Below, one piece after another: positions 1-5,667 of a DNA stretch of 15,386 nucleotides (its first letter is position 1; each line of letters begins with the position of its first letter). Source of the DNA: JBQCDV01 sp051960855 (GTDB lineage: Bacteria; Actinomycetota; Actinomycetes; JAJZTN01); assembly GCA_051960855.1 (NCBI GenBank), contig JBQCDV010000022.1:1-15386 (forward strand). The letters are read 5' to 3'. The notes under the pieces were generated by a model. The model was given only the letters and a program-made list of their open reading frames with translations, was not told where the DNA came from and searched no databases. Position numbers and translations under genes: made by a program.

Positions 1-1045
1 CGGTGCCGACCTTGAACTGGACCAGCCCCACGAGGTGGTCGTCCTCTGCGAGGACATCGGAGATGCCCCGCAGGTCATAGACCTCCGCGCCTGAGTCGCG
101 GGCGTCGCGCATCATCTGCCACTGCACGGCGTTGGAGCCGCGGACTTCGCGCTTCGCGGTGGACGAGGCGCCGTAGGAGTACCAGCTGTGGGCGCCGACC
201 TGGACGAGGGTGGTCGCAGCGACGAGGTCGCCTTTGTGGTGGGCGAGATAGAGCCGGATGCGGTCCGGGTCCTCCGCCCGCATGGCCTCCCACATGCGCT
301 GGAAGTAGGACAGCGGCCGGGGCGTGAAGCCGTCGCGACCGGCGGTCTCCACGTAGAGGTTGTGGAACGCGGCGAGGTCGTCGGCGCCGCCGAGGGTGAC
401 GGTGACGCCGGCCTTGTCGGCCTTCTTGATGTTGCGGCGCCACAGCTGGTTGAAGCCCTTGAGCAGCTCCTCGTCGCTGCGACCGGCGACCGGGACCTGG
501 AAGACGTAGCGCGGCTGACCGACGCTGAAGCCCTCACCCTCGCTGGGGGCGCGGAAGCCGAGGCGGGACAGCACGGCGCGCACGCGCTCCGCTTCGGGTG
601 GTGCCGCGTCGGGTGCCAGGTCGGCCAAGCGCTGGACCTGCTCGTCGGCGAGCCCAGCCTTGACCGTGGCCGTGGACCAGCGCCGCTGCACAACCGGCGG
701 CCCGATCCGCAGCCCGAACGCCTTGCGACCCTTGACGTGGTCGACGAGCGCGCGCAGCGCGGCCGCTAAGCGGTCCGGCTCGGCGTCCCAGTCGAGCACC
801 GGACCCTCGGGCAGGTAGGCCAGGGAGCGGCCGACGCGCGGAGCGTCCCGGTAGAGCACGAGTCCCACCCCGACGAGCGTCTCGGGGCCGTCCGCGCCGT
901 CGTCGTCGAACCAGCCGAGGGACTCCGAGCGCCACTCGCGCTTCACCTGCCCCCACGACGGCAGCTGGAGGAAGCTCGCGCTTCCTCGTTTCGCCACGAA
1001 GGCCAGATGCTCAGCGGCGTCGATGGGCCGGACGGTCACAGGCAT
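1..1045 (-). CDS. FemAB-family peptidoglycan interpeptide bridge aminoacyltransferase (3' end cut by window edge)
   Basis: Reading from ATG at 1045, the frame stays open for 348 codons to the window edge, so the C-terminus is missing. The family transfers amino acids from aminoacyl-tRNA to the lipid II stem peptide to build the interpeptide bridge, at the cytoplasmic face of the membrane. Visible hallmarks are the N-terminal FLQLPSWGQVKREW segment (about residues 25-38), a first GNAT-like half, and the second-half signature QPRYVFQVPV followed by LWRRNIKKADKAGV. The latter is typical of FemX/FemAB proteins. A Shine-Dalgarno AGGAG (1056-1060) lies 10 nt before the ATG. The gene is 70 bp downstream of nfo on the same strand, so the two may be cotranscribed. 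I do not see the long coiled-coil insertion of staphylococcal FemA. The amino acid it transfers cannot be read from the sequence. Confidence 0.85.
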   Translation of the reverse strand, partial: MPVTVRPIDAAEHLAFVAKRGSASFLQLPSWGQVKREWRSESLGWFDDDGADGPETLVGVGLVLYRDAPRVGRSLAYLPEGPVLDWDAEPDRLAAALRALVDHVKGRKAFGLRIGPPVVQRRWSTATVKAGLADEQVQRLADLAPDAAPPEAERVRAVLSRLGFRAPSEGEGFSVGQPRYVFQVPVAGRSDEELLKGFNQLWRRNIKKADKAGVTVTLGGADDLAAFHNLYVETAGRDGFTPRPLSYFQRMWEAMRAEDPDRIRLYLAHHKGDLVAATTLVQVGAHSWYSYGASSTAKREVRGSNAVQWQMMRDARDSGAEVYDLRGISDVLAEDDHLVGLVQFKVGT

Positions 1046-1115
1046 GGGGAGATGGCTCCTGACGGGCTGCAGGCGGTGCCGGGAAAATCCGCCGCGAGGC
1101 TATTCGACACTTCCC

Positions 1116-2015
1116 TCATCGGGCGCGTCCCACCGGCTGCTCCCGCCCTGCCCTCATCAGCTGCTCCCGCCCTGCCCCCATCAGCTGCTCCCGCAGCCAG
1201 GCAATGTCCGCCGCGTGTCCCCGCGTCGCTCCGGCTGTCTCCAGCACCGCCGGGCTTCCCGCCTGCGCGATCACGTGGGCGACGGCCTCCTCGCCGATGG
1301 TGCCCTCCCCGAGGTCGATGTGGCGGTCGCGTCCTGACCCGGCCGGGTCGCGGGAGTCGTTGGCGTGGACGAGGTCGATACGCCCGGTCACGGCACGCAG
1401 GTCGTCAGCGGCCGTGGCCAGGTCCATCCCGGAGCTGAAGGCGTGACAGCAGTCCAGAGTCACGCCGACGTTGACGGCGACACTCTCGATCGCGTGCCAG
1501 AGTCGCTCGTAGCCCTCGACCGTCTTGACCATCGCCCCGTCGCCGCCGGCGGTGTTCTCGATGAGCACCGGGACCTCGGTCTCGAGCGCGTCCAGCGCCT
1601 TGCGCCAGTTGTCGTAGCCGACCTGCGGGTCCTCACTGGCCGTGACATGCCCTCCGTGGACCACCACTCCCCACGCACCGACCGCGGCGGCGGCCGCCAT
1701 CGTCTGCTGCAGCAGCTTCCGGCTCGGGATCCGGATGCGGTTGTTCGTGCTCGCCACGTTGATCACGTAGGGGGCGTGCACGACGAGGGCGAGATCGGCC
1801 TCCCGCAGCGACGTCCGGACCGCCTCGGTGTCCACGCCCTCCAGCGGGTCGGACTTCCAGTCCTGCGGGTCACCGAGGAAGACCTGGACGATGTCGGCGC
1901 CGATGGCGGCCGCCGCTGCCACGACGTCCACGTCCTTGAGGCGTCCGACGTGGGCGCCGAGGCGGGGCGCGACGGTCGCCACGGAAGGGTCAGCGGCAGG
2001 GGAGGCAGCAGGCAT
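1116..2015 (-). CDS. nfo: Deoxyribonuclease IV (AP endonuclease family 2, Nfo)
   Basis: The protein has 299 residues and a TIM-barrel fold. It cleaves DNA 5' to abasic sites in base excision repair using a trinuclear zinc centre. All nine expected metal ligands can be placed: His80 in HAPYVINVAS, His120 in VVHGGH, Glu153 in IENTAGGD, Asp188 and His191 in LDCCHAF, His217 in VHANDS, Asp230 and His232 in DRHIDLGEG, and Glu259 in LETAG. I chose the ATG at 2015 because the conserved fold begins soon after it (APRLGAHVG). The same frame stays open much further upstream, but that part is antisense to rpsF and its leader and has no family resemblance. The C-terminus carries two and a half copies of an 8-residue repeat (REQLMGAG / REQLMRAG / REQP) after the fold is complete. 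The gene is divergent from rpsF and probably cotranscribed with the FemAB gene. Confidence 0.92.
   Translation of the reverse strand: MPAASPAADPSVATVAPRLGAHVGRLKDVDVVAAAAAIGADIVQVFLGDPQDWKSDPLEGVDTEAVRTSLREADLALVVHAPYVINVASTNNRIRIPSRKLLQQTMAAAAAVGAWGVVVHGGHVTASEDPQVGYDNWRKALDALETEVPVLIENTAGGDGAMVKTVEGYERLWHAIESVAVNVGVTLDCCHAFSSGMDLATAADDLRAVTGRIDLVHANDSRDPAGSGRDRHIDLGEGTIGEEAVAHVIAQAGSPAVLETAGATRGHAADIAWLREQLMGAGREQLMRAGREQPVGRAR
1137..1194. repeat. 24-bp in-frame tandem repeat in the 3' end of nfo
   Basis: Two full 24-bp units (1137-1160 and 1161-1184) differ at only one position. A third copy of about 10 bp follows (1185-1194). On the minus strand each unit adds exactly eight residues, REQLM(G/R)AG, so the repeat number can change without breaking the nfo frame. 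Confidence 0.85.
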
Positions 2016-2047
2016 GTCCCCACTCTGCCGCAGCCCACTGACAGTCG

Positions 2048-2100
2048 ACACCTGCCGCCGCACACCTGCCGCCGCACACCTGCCGGCGCACAGCCGCCGC
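2048..2100. repeat. 14-bp tandem repeat in the nfo-rpsF intergenic region
   Basis: The unit acacctgccgccgc is repeated exactly at 2048-2061 and 2062-2075, then with one change at 2076-2089, then as a degenerate 11-bp partial copy to 2100. It lies in the divergent promoter region between nfo (minus) and rpsF (plus), so copy number could affect promoter spacing. No protein family is recognisable in it. Confidence 0.8.
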
Positions 2101-2130
2101 TGCCCGGCAGATCGCTCGCGCTGCGTCCCG

Positions 2131-2136
2131 TAGACT
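2131..2136 (+). promoter_or_regulatory. Candidate -10 element for the rpsF operon
   Basis: TAGACT matches the TAnnnT pattern of actinobacterial -10 elements and lies about 80 bp before rpsF, which is reasonable for a ribosomal-protein leader. No convincing -35 hexamer is seen 16-18 bp upstream, so the call is weak. It would place the 5' end of the transcript near 2141-2144, at the start of the candidate S6:S18 leader. Confidence 0.35.
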
Positions 2137-2140
2137 TGTC

Positions 2141-2206
2141 GGACTGCTTCGACGCAGTAGCCCTCCTGCCACGGAGAGACCGTGGCCGCCCGAGTCCAAA
2201 GGAGGT
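2141..2206 (+). promoter_or_regulatory. Candidate S6:S18-binding autoregulatory leader of rpsF
   Basis: The leader can fold into an outer 5-bp helix, GGACT (2141-2145) with AGTCC (2193-2197). It encloses a perfect 7-bp hairpin, GCCACGG (2168-2174), loop agaga, CCGTGGC (2180-2186). The unpaired 3' strand between the two helices carries CCG triplets (CCGCCCG). This resembles the motif described in many bacterial rpsF leaders, where an S6:S18 complex recognises a CCG in a bulged loop, mimicking its 16S rRNA site. The outer helix ends directly beside the Shine-Dalgarno AAAGGAGGT (2198-2206), so its stability could affect initiation. An alternative hairpin ACTGC/GCAGT (2143-2147 / 2154-2158) would compete with the outer helix. 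The assignment is by eye, without a covariance search. Confidence 0.4.
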
Positions 2207-2216
2207 GGGTTGTCGC

Positions 2217-2507
2217 ATGCGTCGTTACGAGCTCATGGTCATCCTTGACCCCGACCTCGAGGAGCGCACCGTCGCTCCGAGTCTCGACCAGTTCCTCAAC
2301 GTCATCCGCAACGATGGCGGCTCGATCGAGAAGGTCGACATCTGGGGCCGACGCCGTCTGGCCTACGAGATCGCCAAGAAGCCCGAGGGCATCTACGCGG
2401 TCGTCAACCTCACGGCCAACCCGGACGCGGTGAAGGAGCTGGACCGCCAGCTCAACCTCAACGAGTCCGTGCTGCGCACCAAGGTCATCCGGCCCGACGC
2501 GCACTGA
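2217..2507 (+). CDS. rpsF: 30S ribosomal protein S6
   Basis: This 96-residue protein, beginning MRRYELMVILDPDLEER, has the usual length and start of bacterial S6. It is a small ferredoxin-like-fold protein that binds S18 on the platform of the 30S subunit. The central segment IWGRRRLAYEIAKKPEGIY and the C-terminal NLNESVLRTKVIR are characteristic. The ATG at 2217 is set by a perfect AAAGGAGGT Shine-Dalgarno 10 nt upstream. It is the first gene of the rpsF-ssb-rpsR-rplI cluster, and its partner S18 is encoded two genes downstream, so S6:S18 autoregulation is plausible. A longer upstream frame exists, but it crosses the tandem repeats and nfo antisense and is not part of the gene. Confidence 0.98.
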   Translation: MRRYELMVILDPDLEERTVAPSLDQFLNVIRNDGGSIEKVDIWGRRRLAYEIAKKPEGIYAVVNLTANPDAVKELDRQLNLNESVLRTKVIRPDAH

Positions 2508-2529
2508 GTGCCGGCGCGGCACGACCGGT

Positions 2530-2538
2530 TGTGGACAA
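2530..2538 (-). promoter_or_regulatory. DnaA box (minus strand) between rpsF and ssb
   Basis: On the minus strand the 9-mer reads TTGTCCACA, an exact match to the high-GC actinobacterial DnaA box. It sits within the near-palindrome GGTTGTGGACAACC, 73 bp before the ssb start codon. It could link ssb transcription to DnaA, but a single box may be chance. Confidence 0.45.
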
Positions 2539-2610
2539 CCTCCTCACCCTGTCGGCTCCGCGCCCTAGCCTCGACCTCAGCTCCCCCTTCGTCGTTCGAA
2601 AGGCACGCCC

Positions 2611-3153
2611 ATGGCAGGCGAGACCACGATCACGGTCATCGGCAACCTCGTCGACGACCCGGAGCTGCGGTTCACCCCCTCCGGCGCCGCAGTCGCGAAG
2701 TTCCGCATCGCCTCGACGCCGCGCAGCTTCGACCGTCAGACCAACGAGTGGAAGGACGGCGAGAGCCTCTTCCTCACGGTGAACATCTGGCGGCAGGCAG
2801 CGGAGAACGTCGCCGAGTCGCTGCAGCGCGGCATGCGCGTGATCGTCTCGGGTCGGCTGCGCCAGCGGTCGTACGAGACGAAGGAGGGCGAGAAGCGCAC
2901 GGTCTACGAGATCGAGGCTGACGAGGTCGGTCCCAGCCTGCGCAACGCCACCGCCAAGGTGACCCGCGCCTCCCGCTCCGGCGGCGGCAGCGGCGGGTTC
3001 TCCAGCGGCGGTGACGACCCGTGGGCCACGGCCGCACCCGCCTCCAGCTCCTCCGGTTCCGCCGGTGGGTCGGGCTCCTCGGGCTACGGCTCGGGCGGCA
3101 ACGACGGCTGGGGCGGCGGTGGCTCCTCGTCCTACGACGAGCCACCTTTCTGA
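2611..3153 (+). CDS. ssb: Single-stranded DNA-binding protein
   Basis: This 180-residue SSB coats single-stranded DNA during replication, repair and recombination. The first 110 or so residues form the OB fold: TTITVIGNLVDDPELRFTPSG, then a FRIASTPRSFDRQTNEWKDG strand-loop region, NIWRQAAENVAESL, and GMRVIVSGRLRQRSYET. A flexible Gly/Ser-rich linker of about 60 residues follows, with runs such as SGGGSGG. The protein ends in the acidic tip DEPPF that docks partner proteins. The tip is intact, so this is a functional type rather than a truncated paralogue. The ATG is supported by GAAAGG (2598-2603), 7 nt upstream. The gap to rpsF is 103 bp and holds a DnaA box. Confidence 0.97.
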   Translation: MAGETTITVIGNLVDDPELRFTPSGAAVAKFRIASTPRSFDRQTNEWKDGESLFLTVNIWRQAAENVAESLQRGMRVIVSGRLRQRSYETKEGEKRTVYEIEADEVGPSLRNATAKVTRASRSGGGSGGFSSGGDDPWATAAPASSSSGSAGGSGSSGYGSGGNDGWGGGGSSSYDEPPF

Positions 3154-3214
3154 TCCGATTCCATCCCGCCCGCGTGAGCAGCGCGGTCGGGCCCTTCCTC
3201 GAAGGAGCTCCACG

Positions 3215-3451
3215 ATGGCCAAGCCTCCTGCTCGCAAGCCGAAGAAAAAGGTTTGCGTGTTCTGCAAGGAGAAGATCAACCACGTCGACTACAAGGACAC
3301 CGGTCTGCTGCGGAAGTTCATCTCCGACCGCGGCAAGATCCGTGCCCGTCGCGTGACCGGCAACTGCACGCAGCACCAGCGCGACGTCGCGACTGCGGTC
3401 AAGAACAGCCGCGAGGTCGCCCTGCTGCCCTACACCTCGACCGCTCGCTGA
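3215..3451 (+). CDS. rpsR: 30S ribosomal protein S18, zinc-binding (C+) type
   Basis: This is a 78-residue S18 that pairs with S6 in the 30S platform. A basic N-terminal tail (AKPPARKPKKK) is followed by a CxxC motif, VCVFC (Cys14 and Cys17), and later by GNCTQHQRD. This is the Cys-containing C+ form, expected to bind zinc. Some actinobacteria also carry a zinc-free C- paralogue under Zur control, and none is visible in this window. The core LLRKFISDRGKIRARRVTG is the 16S rRNA-binding segment. The Shine-Dalgarno GAAGGAG (3201-3207) is 7 nt from the ATG. The stop codon abuts the rplI Shine-Dalgarno. Confidence 0.97.
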   Translation: MAKPPARKPKKKVCVFCKEKINHVDYKDTGLLRKFISDRGKIRARRVTGNCTQHQRDVATAVKNSREVALLPYTSTAR

Positions 3452-3467
3452 CAAGGAGGACGGACTG

Positions 3468-3914
3468 ATGAAGCTCATCCTCACTCAGGAGGTCACCGGT
3501 CTCGGTGCTCCCGGCGACGTCGTCGAGGTCAAGGACGGCTACGGCCGCAACTACCTCGTCCCCCGTGGCTTCGCGATCCGCTGGACCCGCGGCGGCGAGA
3601 AGCAGGTCGACTCGATCCGGCGCGGCCGCGAGGTCCGGGAGATCCGCGACCTCGGTCAGGCCCAGCAGATCAAGGCTCAGCTCGAGGGCCTGCAGGTCAA
3701 GGTGCCGGCCAAGGCCGGCGACGGCGGTCGTCTCTTCGGCGCCGTGACCGTGGCCGACATCGTCTCGGCGGTCTCGGCTGCCGGTGGCCCCCAGGTCGAC
3801 AAGCGTCGCGTCGAGGTCGGCAACCCGATCAAGTCGCTCGGCTCCTACAAGGTGTCGGTGCGCCTGCACCCGGAGGTCTCCGCGACCGTCCCGGTCGAGG
3901 TCGTCTCCGCCTGA
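3468..3914 (+). CDS. rplI: 50S ribosomal protein L9
   Basis: This 148-residue L9 has the usual full length. The N-terminal 23S rRNA-binding domain shows the family signature GDVVEVKDGYGRNYLVPRG (about residues 18-36). A long central helix comes next (EIRDLGQAQQIKAQLEGLQ), and then the C-terminal domain with GGRLFGAVTVADIV and KSLGSYKVSVRLHPEV. The Shine-Dalgarno AAGGAGGA (3453-3460) is 7 nt before the ATG, and the gap to rpsR is only 16 bp. It closes the cluster and is followed at once by an intrinsic terminator. Confidence 0.97.
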   Translation: MKLILTQEVTGLGAPGDVVEVKDGYGRNYLVPRGFAIRWTRGGEKQVDSIRRGREVREIRDLGQAQQIKAQLEGLQVKVPAKAGDGGRLFGAVTVADIVSAVSAAGGPQVDKRRVEVGNPIKSLGSYKVSVRLHPEVSATVPVEVVSA

Positions 3915-3928
3915 CGCTTGCCCGTCGC

Positions 3929-3970
3929 GAAGGCCCGTCCCCCTGGTGGGGCCGGGCCTTCGTCTGTTTC
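3929..3970 (+). terminator. Rho-independent terminator after rplI
   Basis: A perfect 9-bp stem GAAGGCCCG (3929-3937) / CGGGCCTTC (3953-3961) carries an extra C/G-rich inner helix in its loop. It is followed by the T-rich tail cgtctgttt. It starts 14 bp after the rplI stop. It reads well only in the plus direction, because the opposite side lacks a T tract. Confidence 0.8.
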
Positions 3971-4012
3971 GCCTCCTGTGTCTGCGGCGGCAAGGCGATC
4001 AGGCCACCACCG

Positions 4013-5308
4013 CTAGCCCAGCACCATCCAACGGTCGGTCCGCTCCCGCCAGACCAGGGTCAGCCCGCGCAGCAGCAGGAAGCCGCCGAAGGCCACCCAC
4101 AGCGACACCAGCCCACCGCCGAGGGGCAGCACCAGCAGCGCGAGCGGCGCGTAGCCCACCAGCGTGACGACACCCGCGCGTGCCAGGTACGGCCCGTCGC
4201 CGGCACCGATCAGGACGCCGTCGAGCACGAACACGAGCCCGCCCAACGGCTGCAGCAGCGCAGCTATGACCAGTGCGCGGCGCAGCGTCGACTGCACCGC
4301 GGGGTCGGCGCCGAACCACGTCGGCAGCACCGGCAGCAGCGCGAGCATCAGCAGACCGAGCGCGGCTCCGGCGACGAGGCCCCACACCACCATCCGTTGC
4401 GTCACCGAGCGAGCTCCAACGGAGTCGCCAGCACCGAGCCAGCGGCCGACCAGCGCCTGTGCAGCGATCGCGACGGCGTCGAGCACCAGCGCCGTCAGCC
4501 CCCATACCGCGAACGCCACGGTGTGAGCGGCAAGCGCGACCGTCCCGAGACGACCCGCCACGAACGTCGTCAGCACGATCGCCGCCCGCAGCGTGAGGGT
4601 GCGCAGCAGCAGCGGCACGCCCTCTCGAGCCACCCGCCAGATTCCCGAACGCCGCGGTCGCAGGCTGATGTCCTCACGCCGAAGTGCAGGAGCGAGGGTG
4701 GCGAGGTACGCGAGCGCCATCAGCCACTGCGTCACCGCCGTCCCGATCGCCGACCCTGCCAGGCCCCATCCCAGGCCGAGGACGAGCACGGCGTTGAGGG
4801 CGGTGTTGACGATCGCACCGGCGCCCGCCACCAGCAACGTCGTTCGCGTGTCCTGCAGTCCGCGGAGCAGCCCCGTCGCGGCGAGCGTGAGCAGCATGGC
4901 GGGGGCGGCCAGCAGCGCCAGTCGCAGGTAGAGGGCCGCGTCAGGGACTACTGCGGGCGGGGCTCCGAGACCGCGCGCGATGAGCGGCGCCAGGGGCACG
5001 CCGAGTGCGGCGACGGCGACGCCGAGGCCGGCGCCCAGCCAGAGACCGTCACACCCGATGCGGAGCGCCGCCTCGCGCTGTCGGGCGCCCAGCCGCCGCG
5101 AGACGATCGCGGTCGTGCCGTAGGCGAGGAAGACGAAGACCGCGACCAGGGTGGTCAAAGCCGCCCCGGCCACGCCGAGTGCCGCCAGGGGTCGCGTCCC
5201 GAGGTGGGCGACGATGGCGGAGTCGGCGAGGACGAAGAGGGGTTCGGCGACCAGGGCCCCGAGGGCGGGGAGAGCGAGGCGGATGATCTCGCGGTCGAGA
5301 TCGCGCAC
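4013..5308 (-). CDS. MATE family efflux transporter (DinF-like)
   Basis: The protein has about 431 residues and is almost entirely hydrophobic, consistent with 12 membrane helices in two MatE repeats. It would export organic cations or drugs using a sodium or proton gradient. The N-terminus IIRLALPALGALVAEPLFVL, followed by DSAIVAHLGT and the loop IVSRRLGARQ, matches DinF-type MATE proteins. A second equivalent region begins near VPLLLRTLTLRAAIV. I chose GTG at 5308 because AAGGAGG (5313-5319) lies 4 nt upstream. A TTG at 5329 in the same frame would place that Shine-Dalgarno inside the gene. The gene is convergent with rplI and divergent from dnaB. No LexA box (GAACnnnnGTTC) was found in front of it, so SOS control as for E. 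coli dinF is not supported. The substrate is unknown. Confidence 0.88.
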   Translation of the reverse strand: MRDLDREIIRLALPALGALVAEPLFVLADSAIVAHLGTRPLAALGVAGAALTTLVAVFVFLAYGTTAIVSRRLGARQREAALRIGCDGLWLGAGLGVAVAALGVPLAPLIARGLGAPPAVVPDAALYLRLALLAAPAMLLTLAATGLLRGLQDTRTTLLVAGAGAIVNTALNAVLVLGLGWGLAGSAIGTAVTQWLMALAYLATLAPALRREDISLRPRRSGIWRVAREGVPLLLRTLTLRAAIVLTTFVAGRLGTVALAAHTVAFAVWGLTALVLDAVAIAAQALVGRWLGAGDSVGARSVTQRMVVWGLVAGAALGLLMLALLPVLPTWFGADPAVQSTLRRALVIAALLQPLGGLVFVLDGVLIGAGDGPYLARAGVVTLVGYAPLALLVLPLGGGLVSLWVAFGGFLLLRGLTLVWRERTDRWMVLG

Positions 5309-5667
5309 ATGCCCTCCTTGGACGACCAACTATTTTCTGTCCCCAGTTTGTGCACAGCATGTGAGCACGTCCTGCCGCACGAACCGCCGCTGGCGTCCGC
5401 TTTATCCACGGGTGTCTCCACAGGGAGTGCACAACGTGTCGCGGCGGTTCCCACACCCCTGCTCGGCGTTGCGCACAGGCCCTGTGGAGAGCGCGCTACC
5501 GACTTCTGGCAAAGCCGCCTAGCGTGCCGGGGGGCGGCCACCAAGATGGCCGACGGCCCGGGCGTCGAGGCAACTGTGTCAGACGTGTCTGCTCTGCTCG
5601 GGCTGGGCGGTCGACGTTGCGGAAGCGCCGTCCACACGTCGTGGAGCCGAGTCGTGAGGGAGCGCAT
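5309..5667. promoter_or_regulatory. Divergent MATE/dnaB intergenic region with a cluster of DnaA-box-like 9-mers
   Basis: This 359-bp gap contains TTGTGCACA (5348-5356, plus; one mismatch to TTGTCCACA) and TTATCCACG (5402-5410, plus; one mismatch to TTATCCACA). Weaker 7/9 matches lie at 5414-5422 (plus), 5426-5434 (minus), 5469-5477 (plus) and 5483-5491 (minus). A short AT-rich stretch, actattttctgt (5329-5340), adjoins the first box. The -10-like TAGCGT (5520-5525) could serve dnaB, but has no clear -35. A small palindrome, CAGAC-GT-GTCTG, lies at 5580-5591. No coding sequence is convincing here. Confidence 0.45.

Noticed and set aside
1365..2507. A 380-codon plus-strand frame that includes rpsF in its last quarter
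   Set aside because: The first three quarters are antisense to nfo and cross the 14-bp repeats. Only the part from ATG 2217, with a perfect Shine-Dalgarno, resembles a known protein (S6).
5309..5329. TTG start at 5329 for the MATE gene
   Set aside because: It would place the AAGGAGG Shine-Dalgarno within the coding sequence. GTG at 5308 follows that site directly.
5348..5491. A chromosomal replication origin at the DnaA-box cluster
   Set aside because: No dnaA or dnaN gene is adjacent, most boxes are imperfect, and there is no extended AT-rich unwinding region. It is kept only as a regulatory candidate.
5580..5591. LexA or other SOS operator before dnaB/MATE
   Set aside because: The small palindrome CAGAC-GT-GTCTG does not match the actinobacterial LexA box GAACnnnnGTTC.
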